DNA from: Euphorbia lathyris
Lineage: Eukaryota; Streptophyta; Magnoliopsida; Malpighiales; Euphorbiaceae
DNA: 64,000 nt
Assembly (NCBI RefSeq): GCF_963576675.1
Contig: NC_088911.1
Location: 138,139,929 to 138,203,928 of the forward strand
Direction of reading: 5' to 3'
Of the stretch, positions 23,661-35,065 are shown one piece after another; within the stretch, counting starts at the first letter, position 1, and every line of letters begins with the position of its first letter. The notes beneath the pieces were generated by a model. The model did no database searches. It was given only the letters and a program-made list of their open reading frames with translations, and had not been told where the DNA came from. Made by a program: the position numbers and the translations under genes.

Positions 23661-24176
23661 CGCTAAGTCTAAAAACAATCTTTAAATTTGGCCTCCATTA
23701 CGATTAAACATAGAATGCAAAAGAGCTTTAAGCTCATCTTATGATGCTTGTAAGTTTGCAATTGCGTCTTCTTGACTTTTGATCTTTTCATATTGACTTT
23801 TGATCTTGTCCTCTTGATTTCGTAATTTCTCTTCAAGTAGTTCACGAGCTTGTTTCTCAGATTGAAAGCTCTCTTCATAGACACAAGCTACTCTATTTGT
23901 ACTTGGCGTTGCTCTATACGCTAAGTCTAAAAACAATCTTTAAATTTGGCCTCCATTATGATTAAGCATAGAGTAAAAAAGAGCTTTAAGCTCATCTTGT
24001 GATGCTTGTAAGTTTGCAATTGTGTTTTTTGACTTTTGATTTTGTCCTCTTGATTTTGTAGTTTCTCTTCAAGTAGTTCACGAGCTTGTTTCTCAGATTG
24101 AAAGCTCTCTTCATAGACATGAGTTACTCTACTTGTACTTGGCTTTGCTTTATACCCTAACCCACGAGAGTAGCCA
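23661..24176. repeat. Partial internal duplication in array unit 3, period 258 bp
   Basis: The phrase cgctaagtctaaaaacaatc occurs at 23661 and again at 23919. The coiled-coil fragment starts normally, breaks after gctctata, and restarts from its own end. This gives two copies in unit 3 where units 1 and 2 have one. Confidence 0.85.
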
Positions 24177-24342
24177 AATTTTGGTTTCAAAATTTTTTTA
24201 ACAATTTCTTGCCCAGATAGTTGAACTACTTGTTCTTTAGACTTTTGGAATTCTGCAATCATTTTCTCCTACAAAAAAATTTAAAATATTTTTAAGTAAC
24301 ATTGAAGGTAATAACATACTTTTAGATTTCAAGTGAGTATAA

Positions 24343-24977
24343 TTACATAATAGGAAAGTATCTAACAACTTTCTCCGTAATTTTTTTACTTTTATTCAAA
24401 CAAACTTTCCACTTGGGAGCCAAACAATCTAAATTCAAACAAGTATCATATTTCTCGTTCTTCTTCCAATATAATATGCAATAATTTGGGCATGCGTCTA
24501 TCTTAATATAACCAAGTCCAAGATCACGCATAATCTTCTTAACCTCATAATAAGATTTTGGAAGAGTATCGCCATCAGGTAGAGCATCCTTAATCAACTA
24601 TGGATTCATATTAATGACTTGATGCTAGAATTAGTTATTATCTTATTATGCATCAATCGTAGTAGAAACGATAATTTGGAGTACTTTATACATCCGGGGT
24701 ATAACTCCCTTTGAGCATCACTAACCAATCTAGTGAAATTGTCATGTAAGGGATCAATTTCAACATTGTCATAATTAATTGATCCTTCTCTTGTATGAGT
24801 TTCAACAAAGTTTGATCTCCGCATATCATCCAACATTATTGGAATATCATCGTTCTGATTGTCGCTTGGTCCATCCAAATTATCATTATTATGATCATTT
24901 ATTTCAGCACTTCGATATATATTAGCAGGGGTAAATAGCTCACCATGATGTATCCATTGAGTATAATCCATAGTCAT
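24343..24977 (-). pseudogene. TNP2-like transposase remnant, distal end of the array
   Basis: 24597-24343 repeats the TNP2 block LPKSYYEVKKIMRDLGLGYI. 24977-24606 adds the upstream part: MTMDYTQWIHHGELFTPANI, then an acidic, Asn-rich stretch with DDIPIMLDDM, and NFTRLVSDAQRELYPGCIKY followed by LSFLLRLMHNK. This is the usual N-terminal order of plant TNP2. The coding sequence is interrupted at 24979 by a retroelement nest and continues at 30440-30700. Confidence 0.8.
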
Positions 24978-24979
24978 TT

Positions 24980-26429
24980 AATAAGTGTCCAATTCAACGT
25001 TCAAATGTCCACTTTAGTGCTAGGTTATTTAATTAATTTAGTGTTGTTTTGGGTGTTATTGCTTGTTTTGGTATGATTTATCTCCACATGACTCAAATGA
25101 CTAAAAGGAGCAGAATTGGACTTAACTTGAAGAAACTTTGGACTTGAGACGAAATTGGAGTTAGTCTTGCCCAAGACTAGCTGAATCAAGGGAGCTGAAA
25201 CGAAAATGGAGTTAGTCTTGCCCAAGACTAAGAAGTAGACGGGCAGAAATCTTTCCAAATATGTTAAGTGCGAATCTGTTCAATTTTATCACGTTTTCAG
25301 ATGTCTATTAAGGAGTTTTGAGCCTACAAATCAGGAAGGAAAAAGTCAAGTAGTATTAGGAAGTTATAATATTTATTTTTTATAATTAGCTAGGATTTAT
25401 CTCCTAATTAGGATTAGAGAATTCCTATAAACAAGAGAGGACCTATCTCTAAATAATTGAATTTTTATTTAGTTTTTTTATTCAGTTGTAGGTTTAGCTT
25501 TTATTTTTATTTTGTTCTCTTTTTCCCAAGAGAGAAAGCGTTATTCTTCCATGGCTATTCATAGCTAAATTTCCAATTTCGTTTAAGGGTTAATTCAAGG
25601 GCAAGTTTTCTCAAGTATTGTGAGATCGTTTTACTTTTATAATTCTTCTCTATTCATGTCATTTATTTAGTCGCTGTGTTTAGGGATTTCATCCCAATTG
25701 TTAATTTACATTTGAGTAATAACGGATAATTGTTCTTTGACTAAATTAACATACAACTATTTGATTAAACTAGGGAATCGAAGAGTCGTTTTTTAGTTGA
25801 ATCAAAGCAGGTAGTGATTGATAACATAAAATCGAATCTTGGAATGTATTCGAAGATAAAATCAGACTGACAATCTGAAATTCCTTTCTCCACGTGACAT
25901 TAATACATCAAGATTCAATTTTATCATATCAAGTGAATCAATAATTAAGTTTCTGAATCGATATCGCTGGGAATCGGTTGGCTTAGATTAGGTTCTTCTA
26001 TTTCATAATGCTATTAACAGGTTGAATCTTAGCCGTTGAGGAAAGGTTATTTGTTAATTAGGGATTGGTTATAGTCTTACTTAACCAATTTAATAATACG
26101 GAAGAATAATCCAAACTAATTTGATATTTAATTTAGAAGAATAATCTTTTTCGTCAATGATCAAGACTAACTGAAATCCTTGCCTGAGAATCCCTTGACT
26201 GAAATCTTCTTTACTATTTACATTCAATCCCAATTCTATTTCGTTGTTTTTGTTAATTTAGTTAATCAATCTAATCAAATCTCCCCTTATTTAATTTTAT
26301 TATCTTCTTGATTAATAATTTAGTTAAAACAGTACTAATCCTCTAGGTTCGACCTTTACTTGCTCTTTTACAATCTGTTTTCGGCTAAGTGAAGTTATAA
26401 TTATTTTTGTTGGATTCGACACCCGTCAA
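24980..26429 (+). mobile_element. Athila/gypsy-like LTR (5')
   Basis: This LTR-like block of about 1.45 kb ends in gacacccgtca at 26429. It is followed after a few bases by ttttggcgccgttgtcgggg, the primer-binding-site region typical of Athila-like and related plant gypsy or non-autonomous elements. No second copy of this LTR was found in the window. Confidence 0.65.
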
Positions 26430-26535
26430 ATTTTGGCGCCGTTGTCGGGGATTAGTTTAACTTGCTTTAATTTTATTAATAATCAGGTTTGTATTTTTTT
26501 TTCGTTGTTGTTCTTTTGAGTGATTTTTCATAATT

Positions 26536-27069
26536 ATGGATCATGTGCTTCAACTCATTAATGAGTACCGCTGGAATTCTGATCCATATTATTCTCCATG
26601 TCCCAATTTCTTTTTGAACCAATCAAGTTCAGATAATTATCAATCATATTCTATTAATTCATCAACCTCAGGTATGTCCCTTGATGAAATTGTTTTGAAT
26701 TTATCCACTCCAATTTTAGTTCATGACTATGCGTTAGAGGAAGATGTAATAATAGAAAATGATATGGTAATTGATGATAAAAATTACATAGCTATTGATG
26801 AGTTAGATTATTCAAAGGATTTTTATGTTTTGGATGCGAGTAATTCAATCATGAATTCAGAGAATTTTTTTGTGATTCACTCATCTAAGGCTAATGAAAA
26901 TTTGGATATTCAAGAGGGTATAATTTTATATCCAATTGAATTTCATTGTATTTTTCAGGTTAGCTTGATTGATTTCACTATGCAGGAAAAGAGTAACCCG
27001 GACAGTCTTGAAAATATTTTTGGTTATGATTGGGATGGAAAGGAGGATGCACGGTTAGGAATTGGATAA
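26536..27069 (+). CDS. Unrecognised 177-aa frame in the Athila-like element
   Basis: The frame follows the primer-binding region by about 80 bp and is uninterrupted. It starts MDHVLQLINEYRWNSDPYYS, is acidic, and is rich in Asn, Asp and Ser with no zinc knuckle or catalytic motif. A gag-related or element-specific leader protein is possible from its position only. I do not recognise the family. Confidence 0.35.
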   Translation: MDHVLQLINEYRWNSDPYYSPCPNFFLNQSSSDNYQSYSINSSTSGMSLDEIVLNLSTPILVHDYALEEDVIIENDMVIDDKNYIAIDELDYSKDFYVLDASNSIMNSENFFVIHSSKANENLDIQEGIILYPIEFHCIFQVSLIDFTMQEKSNPDSLENIFGYDWDGKEDARLGIG

Positions 27070-27823
27070 TGTAAAATCATAAACGTCTGGCCAAAGACGT
27101 TAAATAGAGGCGCTTTTGGGAGGCAGCCAATCGTTTAGCTTTGATAGAGCTAAATTTATTTATATTTAAATTCTTGCATTTTGTTGCTTTATTTAATTTT
27201 AATTGCCTTCATCTTCCTTATTGTGCTGGTTCTTTTTTCCATTTTTTTTCTAGATGAAGACTTGCTTGGAGAATCATTTGTCTGTTCACCAGTGTTGTAT
27301 TAACGATGTGATTGGAAGAAAAGATGGTCCGCAATTGAGAATCATTGTTTAAAATCAACTAATCCTTGTGCAATCTCACAAATCAGGGCAGTACCCCTTT
27401 CTCTTTCATTTAATTTTTTTTATTGCCCTTCATCCTATAATCATGTTTTATTCCGCATTGAGGACAATACGATAATTAAGTGTGAGGTATTTAGGGGTCT
27501 CTAATCCAATTAGTAGTGATGATTTGCTATGATTTTCATGCTGGTATGTTTGGGATTAAATTTCTGAATTTGCTGCAGAAATTTTCTGAGTTAATTGATG
27601 CAAATTTTCTAGTTTTTGGTGCTGATTTACTGCTATAAATTTATGAATTTGCTGATGGTTTTTGGTGCTGATTTACTGCTATAAATTGATGAATTTGTTG
27701 CTGTAAATTTATGAATTTGGTGCTGAAATTTGGATGGATTATGTGCAATTTGCTGTTGCAAAATTAGGCATAGTTTTATGGGATATGTGTTGAAAATAGT
27801 GTGAGGTGTCCACCTCTTGCTTC

Positions 27824-29900
27824 TGTTGGGGTTTAGTGTCTTATAGACAATTGTTGCAGGATACAAACTTAATGTAAATGAATTGTTCTTTATATCATTT
27901 GTTTTAATGAGATATATGTTTTATAACTATATAAAGGCAATCCCTTTTAAGCACTAAATAAAGTCTAATAAAAGGAAATCCGTAAGTTTGTTTAAAGTGA
28001 TTATAAAGTGTTCATACAAGCATGAAGTGAGACAAAACTTTATAATAAACTAATAAACTTAAAACCACCCCAAGTCAAGTGATATGTTTAGGATTGATAT
28101 ATCACTGCTGAGACTTGTATGTAACAATGTCTTCTGTCCGACAGAAACCTGATCTCACAAGCTTCATATATATAGATATCTGGACAGTTACATAGATCCG
28201 ATGAAACGTCGTTCATTAGGATTGGGGATCCGATTTGAGATAACAGGATGGATAGATTCATCCTTGTCACCTGTTCATCTCATTGGTATTAATAGGTATA
28301 AGTAATCCTCAGACTCAAAGGAATGTTAATTGGTCATCCTGAATTACTGAATGTGAGACTTTGATCCTGCGGTCCCACGATCCTTAACAGAGATGACTCT
28401 AGGGTGTGAACTGCAAAGGTTGGGTGTCACAGGAAGTAATGTCAGGGTAGTTATACATTGGATTGAACATTTATCACTCCCGATTAATGGGAGATATATC
28501 CAAGGATCGCTTGTGGAAGAGTCGACTCTAAATCCTTGCAAGGTGATAGCTTAAGACTTGAAATACAGATTTCACTTAACCTATCTATTTGAGTTGACTC
28601 GGCCTGAACAAGTAAAACGAACGTCTCGCTATATGTGACTTGACATCATCCATAGTCATAAGATTCAGTTCAAGGATATAGTTGATAAATGATCGAATTA
28701 TACTGTAACTAATACGGAAGGGTTAACGACAGAATCAACCTGTCTTCTTAACGGACTCTGGGGGAATGATTACAGACTTGCCTATAACATACTCAGTACA
28801 TTATTCCGTTATGCAAGGATTAAATATAATTCTTGAAGAAATTAATTTAATAGTTGCATACGGCCAAAAGTAGTAAGAACCTAATGGATCACACATAAGA
28901 CTTGGAACCAAAAGAGAGATGGATGTCATTAATAGATGGAAGCCCAAATGAGCCCAATAAGGCCCATTTAATTAGGGGAGGCCGAAATTTGTATATAATA
29001 AGTTAGGAATTATTTTAATTCCCTTAATCCTAATTTGATTAGGTTTGTGAATTAAATTAATTAAGAGAGATAATTAAATTAAGAGTTTTAATTAGATTAA
29101 TATACTCCTATTATTATCCAATTAGGTTATTTATTATTATCCTAAATATATTAGATATATTATAAGATAATAATTAGCAATCCTATTCCAAATTGAATTC
29201 CTATTAAGTAACCTATTCCTATCTAACTAGGGTTTAGATACAAGTTATTATATATACCCCTAATGTGTGAATTTCTACTAAGCCTTCTCCCTCCCCTCTT
29301 GGTGATTTTCGAAATACTCCTTTAGAAAGAGAAAGTGAATTCGCATCCCCTAGTTCGTGGACAAGAATTCATGCGGCTTCCGTCGATTGATTAATTTCAT
29401 TCATCTCCTTTTCTCTTTAATCTTGTGTTGATTAATTAGAGGCAATCTATTTTGGTTGCATCTCATACGGTTGATTCTAACTTAATCTTTCTGTGTTTTA
29501 TTTGTGTTCATGAAACAAGAAAAACAAACAAAAGGGAGAATTTCGTTTTTCTTCACCTACATCAGGTCAGTTCACTATTTCGCGGATTCCCGGAGATTGA
29601 ACCGTCGGATCGTCGCGATTTTTTGACAGGAGCTTCTAGACATATTCTTCCACGTTTCCACCGAAGGGATTGTCGTTCGGAGGTCTGGAAGGTCTGTTTC
29701 GGATAGGAACAGATTGGTAAACAGTTTCCATCTCTTTTGAAGTTGTGGGCACTTCGTTTGCAACGGTAGATTGATCATCGAAAGGTATTCCTTCTTATCC
29801 CTCTTTATATGAAATAACGATTAACGGATCCTATGGTTAAAAAGGAAGTAGGCTAAAATTTTCATATTTCCGCTGCTATACCTTAGCCTAATATCCAACA
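27824..29900 (+). mobile_element. 2077-bp solo LTR nested in the Athila-like element
   Basis: It starts tgttggggtttagtg and ends cctaatatccaaca, with canonical TG...CA ends and tgttgg / ccaaca terminal inverted repeats. A perfect 5-bp target duplication, gcttc, lies at 27819-27823 and 29901-29905. A TATA-like tatatatacccc occurs near 29250, about 30 bp before a pyrimidine-rich leader. No internal retroelement sequence is present, so this is a solo LTR left by LTR-LTR recombination. Confidence 0.93.
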
Positions 29901-30439
29901 GCTTCGTCCCTAAAACTACCAATGCTAGCTCTCTATTTTGCGCTCGATTGAAACTAGGTTGCTAACTTAGTACTGAAATCCTTAAGTCTTGTATTGAGTA
30001 AGGTCATTGATTTCAAAGGGTCATGATTGCACAATTGCCTTAAAGATGCATATGAACTACTTGATTAATCTCCCTTACATGGAAAGATGTTTTGAATGAA
30101 GCAACACCACTTTTATCCCTATTTTTGGAAAGACTTTGAGCCTAAATGCAAGAACAAAATACATTACACTTTGTTCTATTTTTCTGAGTGTTGTCCAATT
30201 TTAGTTTGAAATTCTAGAACTTGCCATGTTATGCATTTCGAGACCACATCTGATGAATTTGAGCATTAAAAATGATAAGGGCAGTAGTTTTTTTTTTCTT
30301 AGCCATTTCAAATTAATTCGAACCCTTAGTCTTGCTCAAGACAAACAAAAATAACAGTATCCAACCCTTAGTTTAGCCACATTTGAGCCTTTTCCCCATT
30401 CTTGACACAGCTCTTGTTTGAGTCCTTTGGTCAGGGACA

Positions 30440-30700
30440 TTGAGTATAATCCATAGTCATTCCATGCCTAAGCAAATCATATCTCACCTCAACTACCATT
30501 TTCAAGTAACAATTATTGTAATTTTGACATGGACAACGAATTCTACCAATAAAGTCAACTTGAGAGCTAGGAATATCGATAAATTCTTGAACGCCTTTAA
30601 TATATAATGGATCAAGTTTATTTCTAAGTTGTATCCAACTTTTATCCATCTGTTTACATAGGTTGTAAGAAAATCACAATCAGAAATAGATGACACATAT
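30440..30700 (-). pseudogene. TNP2-like transposase N-terminus, separated by the retroelement nest
   Basis: The minus-strand frame gives MDKSWIQLRNKLDPLYIKGV, then EFIDIPSSQ, IRCPCQNYNNCYL and VRYDLLRHGMTMDYTQ. This is the standard start of plant TNP2 transposases (DRSWM-like start, CPC motif). It joins logically to 24977-24606, which starts with the same MTMDYTQ. A 24-bp stretch is present at both edges of the intervening insertion. Confidence 0.82.
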
Positions 30701-30706
30701 GAATAT

Positions 30707-32219
30707 TGTTAAGCCTAAAATATACCTAAAATATCATCTTTATTTATATCAGTTTTGCTCGAATTTGTGCTGTTTATATCTATTTAGAGTACTTTTACAT
30801 CCGAATATGTTTCTTTTATGCAAGGTACCTAAATATTTGGTAAAATCCAAATAGAAACGAAAACGGATCAAAAACGAAGGAAATACCCTAAGTTACGAGC
30901 CAAAAGACGAGAAAATCAGCACACCGATACGAGGAAGACAGGAACGAAGTCAAAAATGGTAGGAAAATTCCGAATCTCGGTAGGGATTCCGGAATCTCGG
31001 TAGAGACTCCGAGTCGCGACCGAGATTCCCTAATCTCGGTCGCGATATGCCTTTTTCAGTCGCTTTGCTTGTTCGTTCTGAAGCACAGAAATTGCCCCCC
31101 TAATCTCGGTAGAGATTTTCCATTCTCGGTAACTTCAGATTTTCAGGTGGCACTATCTTCACATGTTCAATTACAAAGAAACACGTCCGTTCGAGTGGAT
31201 AGAAACATCTCTTCGCAACGGACACGACCCTTAGACACGACTCTTCAATATCTATAAATAAAGAGTTGATTTCAGAGTATAGAGAGTTAGATTTATTAAG
31301 ATTAGTGCAGAATTTATGCAGAAACTCTGACTCAGAAATGAGTCAGAGATTAGATTTCATTTTTGTAAAAGCAATCTTGTCGTACACAAGTTGTTCTTAA
31401 ATTAATTACAAACACAGTAGCAATTAGATTTAGAGTAAGATCTATTCAAACTAGTTTACATTTTGGTAGTTGAAGAACCATCTCTATTCCGAAGACTCAG
31501 TGAGAAGATTAAGTAGCGGATTCGACCCCGGAGCCTGATAAACTCTAACGAGGTTTGAGGAGAAAGGATTGACAACCTGGAACTTGAATGTCGTTTTGAA
31601 TGCTTCCATGCTTTCTGTTCTCTGTAAACTTGTATCAAATTCATACTTCATCTAATAAAGTTCATGCAATTCAATATAATTTTATGTAGCACTTCTGTAA
31701 TTGATCCGAAGTGAGTTCTGGTGTTTTCATTAAAACGTAGTTAAATTCAATATCTTTACAAGGAAACTTTGTTGAACACTTAGGCAAATTCATTCTTCGA
31801 GAATTAATTTGGTTAAGGTAGTAATCTATCCCGACTGTAGGAAGATTGTCTGCGGTTTAAAGCCTTTTAATTGAAGGAGTTTACGTTATTACACTTTTAT
31901 AATTTATACAAAGTTTAAAGTTGTTTTCTTTGCTTAATGCAAACGAACACAATTAATCTCTTATTTTAGACACTAAACGTTTCCGTTTTGTAATTCAAAC
32001 TCAAAACATAATTGATTTATAACATTCTACATATTCTAATCTGATTCTTACTAATTCAATCTCAAAACCCAAAATTCAATTAACGATTTTCCATATTATA
32101 AACCTAAAACGTGAATCAAACTGAATTAAAATAAGTTTTTGTTAAAAAGCGTTCTCTGTGGGATCGATATCTTTTTATTACTACAAGCGAAACCGTGCAC
32201 TTGCGGAAATTGCTCAACA
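30707..32219 (+). mobile_element. 5' LTR of a gypsy-like non-autonomous element
   Basis: It runs from tgttaagcc to gctcaaca (TG...CA) and is about 1.5 kb. It is followed by gtttttgacgccgttgtctg (32221), the primer-binding region of this element class. Its second half is repeated at 36198-37211 with only scattered differences. A TATA box (tatctataaataaagag) lies near 31250. The region 30965-31130 holds several copies of an aatctcggt motif and a perfect 14-bp hairpin. Confidence 0.75.
31014..31045. repeat. Perfect 14-bp hairpin, recurrent motif copy 1
   Basis: The stem tcgcgaccgagatt pairs with aatctcggtcgcga across a 4-base loop, within the 5' LTR. Related half-motifs (aatctcggtagagattcc) lie on both sides (30973-31008, 31101-31120). 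Confidence 0.9.
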
Positions 32220-33567
32220 AGTTTTTGACGCCGTTGTCTGGGAACGCCAATTTTTTTTACAAAAATTTATATATTTCGTGTTTTATTTCGAACCTTCGTT
32301 TATAATATATGTATTTATTTATTTTCTAGTTTTATTTTATTTATTGAGGATGGTCACTAGGACTAAATCCTCATTGTTATTTAACGTTTGCATTTAGATG
32401 TTTGCAGATAAAAAAAATCCAAGTTTTTTCAAAGATAAACTGGAGATTTGATTATCAATATAAATTCACAGTTGTCTACAGAAAAGAAATCCAGTATACA
32501 GATACATCAAAGGGGAAGGAATTTTTTGAAACAACATGTCAGACGTGACAGATGATTTTCCCTGAAAAATTTACTTTTTCCCAAACACCTTTAACCCTTA
32601 CCAAAACGTCATATCTCTTTGTAAAAAAATTATTCAATTCCTACATTACACCCAAATAATTTCTTCTTTTATCATATCATTTCCTTAAAACACCTACATC
32701 AATCTCTCTAAGAAACAGCAGGATCATCACCATTAGACTTTTCTCAGACAAATTCATTAGAACGTGGAATAGGGAATACTGTCATTGAAATTATCTTGTC
32801 CGCCAGGAAGGAATTATCGACTTTTACCATAGTTTCAAAAGTTTCGGTTCATATGCGTAGTTTTTGTTCGTGGCCAGAACTAGAAGTTCGGGCATTCAAC
32901 CGAAATCATTAGATCCTTAATTTGAGAAAACAATAAAAAAACGCTAAAAAAAAGAAAATGCTAAAAAAAAGAAAACGCAAAAAAAAAATATAATAATAAT
33001 TTCAAAGTTTGGGATACAGCTCAACTTTTTAATTCCCAATTGAAATTATTTCCAGGTAAGTTAAAATGGACAAGACCATATTTAGTTGATAAAAATATTT
33101 TGAATATGAATGAGCTCCAATTCAAGCAATTGAATTTGTGAACAAGTTCTTTGAAAATTGATTCGCTTAGTTTTTCACTTGTAAATTTTTCATTCTTCTT
33201 ATCTCTTGTTCATAATTTTTTTCGCTTAGTTTTCATTTTTAAATCTTCATTCTTCTTGTTTCTTGTTCATAATTTTTATGTTTATTTGTTTTTAGTTTAA
33301 TTTATTTTTGTTTTATTTTCATTTCATAAGTTTGATTTGTGTATAAACAAGTTTTATTCAATAAAAATTCTTTAAAGTCATGTTTCTAAATGTTTTTCAG
33401 AAAATTTTATTGTGTTTAGTGAAATTTCAGGAATCTTAGTTGAGAATCCAGAAATCTCAGTAGAGATTTCAAGTTTAGGTTTTTCATGAATAAAATAGGA
33501 AATTTCTGAACTTACCGAGACGAGCGGAAGAAGGTTTCGACGTGCCTTTATCCAAGAGGGGTAAAGC

Positions 33568-33605
33568 GTGTCGCGACCGAGATTCCAGCATCTCGGTCGT
33601 GACAC
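33568..33605. repeat. 16-bp hairpin, recurrent motif copy 2
   Basis: The stem gtgtcgcgaccgagat faces atctcggtcgtgacac across a 6-base loop, with one G-T pair. It shares the core of the hairpins at 31014 and 35028. It lies in the interior of the same element. Confidence 0.9.
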
Positions 33606-35027
33606 GGGCATATGGTCGACCTGTCACCTTAGTTTTTTGCATCTTCCTTAATTCTTTGCTGTAGATTCGATTTTTTTTGTCAGTTTTAACCCAAAAGGCA
33701 TAAATTAACACCATTTCGTTTTCAATAGACATAATATTTCATTCTGTTAACCTATATATTTCAGAAAGTTCAGAATTCTTTTATTTTCACTTCATCTCTT
33801 TCAGAATTCTGAAATTCTTATAACATATCTAAAGGTTACAGACATTCATAATTCTCCAAACATGACTTCCTCTCTTAAATTGTATGTGTTGGGAGACATT
33901 TTCCATGGCAACACCATTAATTCCTCAAAAGATCTTAATAGAGGGATTCGTTGCCGCATCACGTTCCAAGAACATGAAAATTGGATATGGGAATATAATA
34001 TGAGGAATTATTTTAAGAACCAAAGACGTTGTTTCGGTTCCTTGGACTGATAAAGAACCATTCCCTATCCTTGACTATGAATTCCTGGAAATTGAGGGAT
34101 TTTGTCGAGAGAATTTTTTCGAGTTGGCCCATGATTTCTTTCTTTTGACGAAAGACAGATCTTCGTGCAAGCGAAGATTGATCGTTATCGGGCTATGCAA
34201 ATCCCAATTCAACGGGATGAGACTTTACTTTAAGTTTCGTTTGATTTGTTTTATTATGTTTGTATATAGGTTTGTTTTGTTTTTAATTTTCCTTGTACAT
34301 ATGTTCTTGTTTATAAAAATGTAAATATGTATTATGCAATAAAACTTCAATTCATTTCATAATTTCATTTTTTCATTCTGGTTTATGTCTGTTAAAATTT
34401 ATATACCATTATTAATGAATATGTATAAATCAATTTAATGCTAAATACGTTATAATCATTATTAACTATTGAACATGATAATGATTTTTTTTTCATTTTA
34501 CATCCTTAAGTTCATTATGAACTTCTATGAACTTATATCATGTTAATTATTAACTTATCAATATGAATTTATCAAAATGAGCCATATAACTTTTCATATG
34601 ATTCTGTATCAAATTTAATTAATTTGATTGAGTTTAATGTCTAACGTTTTAAACATGATTAAATACCTACATGCACTTACATTAATGTACCATTATTTAT
34701 TTTTTAGAAGATTCATTTAACTTATGTGATTTAATGCACATTAATTGTTCATTAAAACTCTATTGAAGGCCTTAAATGTTTCATTACTCACACTTTAATA
34801 AGGATAAATCTTTGGTTTACCTTGTATTTAATGTTTTAATTTGTGTTTTTAAGTTCAGGTACACATTTATTTTATTACAAGACATATTTACCCAGAAAAT
34901 TGCACGAAACGGAGTTAATACGCGCGTTTTCAGCAATCAGGTGCCGAATCTCGGTCGAGATTATATAATCTCTACAGGTTCAGCGAACACATGAAATTTC
35001 AGGAGAAATTTTCCCCCTGAAATCACC

Positions 35028-35065
35028 GTGTCGCGACCGAGATTCTGGACTCTCGGTCGCGACAC
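35028..35065. repeat. Perfect 15-bp hairpin, recurrent motif copy 3
   Basis: The stem gtgtcgcgaccgaga pairs perfectly with tctcggtcgcgacac across an 8-base loop. A weaker relative (gaatctcggtcgagatt) is at 34947-34963. Confidence 0.92.

Larger units (their letters stand above)
20271..24670 (-). repeat. Three-copy tandem array of a chimeric F-box/CACTA unit
   Basis: Units start at 20271, 21520 and 22765, each at the phrase ataaaatcacacttg, and are about 1.25 kb. Unit 3 is longer because of a hAT MITE and a partial internal duplication. In minus orientation each unit reads: TNP2 N-terminal fragment, a lysine-rich coiled-coil CACTA protein fragment, then an F-box/LRR fragment. Copies are near-identical, with only scattered substitutions. 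At each internal junction, gtagtagaaacg from the TNP2 side joins ataaaatcacac from the F-box side. The intact TNP2 version at 24660-24680 reads aaacgataattt and the intact F-box version at 20267 reads aggtataaaatc, so the junction lies at a 4-bp shared ataa. Confidence 0.88.
26430..30439 (+). mobile_element. Interior of the Athila-like element, non-autonomous and truncated
   Basis: It begins with the primer-binding region. It contains one 177-aa frame (26536-27069) and later the phrase attaagtgtgaggt near 27476, of the kind that precedes the 3' LTR in such elements. No protease, reverse transcriptase or integrase motif is present, so it is a LARD-like element. A 2.1-kb solo LTR is inserted at 27824-29900. 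The right edge (30439) joins TNP2 sequence without a recognisable 3' LTR. Confidence 0.55.

Noticed and set aside
20271..24670. Repeat array considered as a CRISPR-like or satellite array
   Set aside because: Units are 1.25 kb with coding remnants and a readable chimeric junction; this is a eukaryotic segmental tandem duplication.
31014..31045. Hairpin considered as a transcription terminator
   Set aside because: Eukaryotic context, no T run after the stem, and the same hairpin recurs at unrelated positions in the element.
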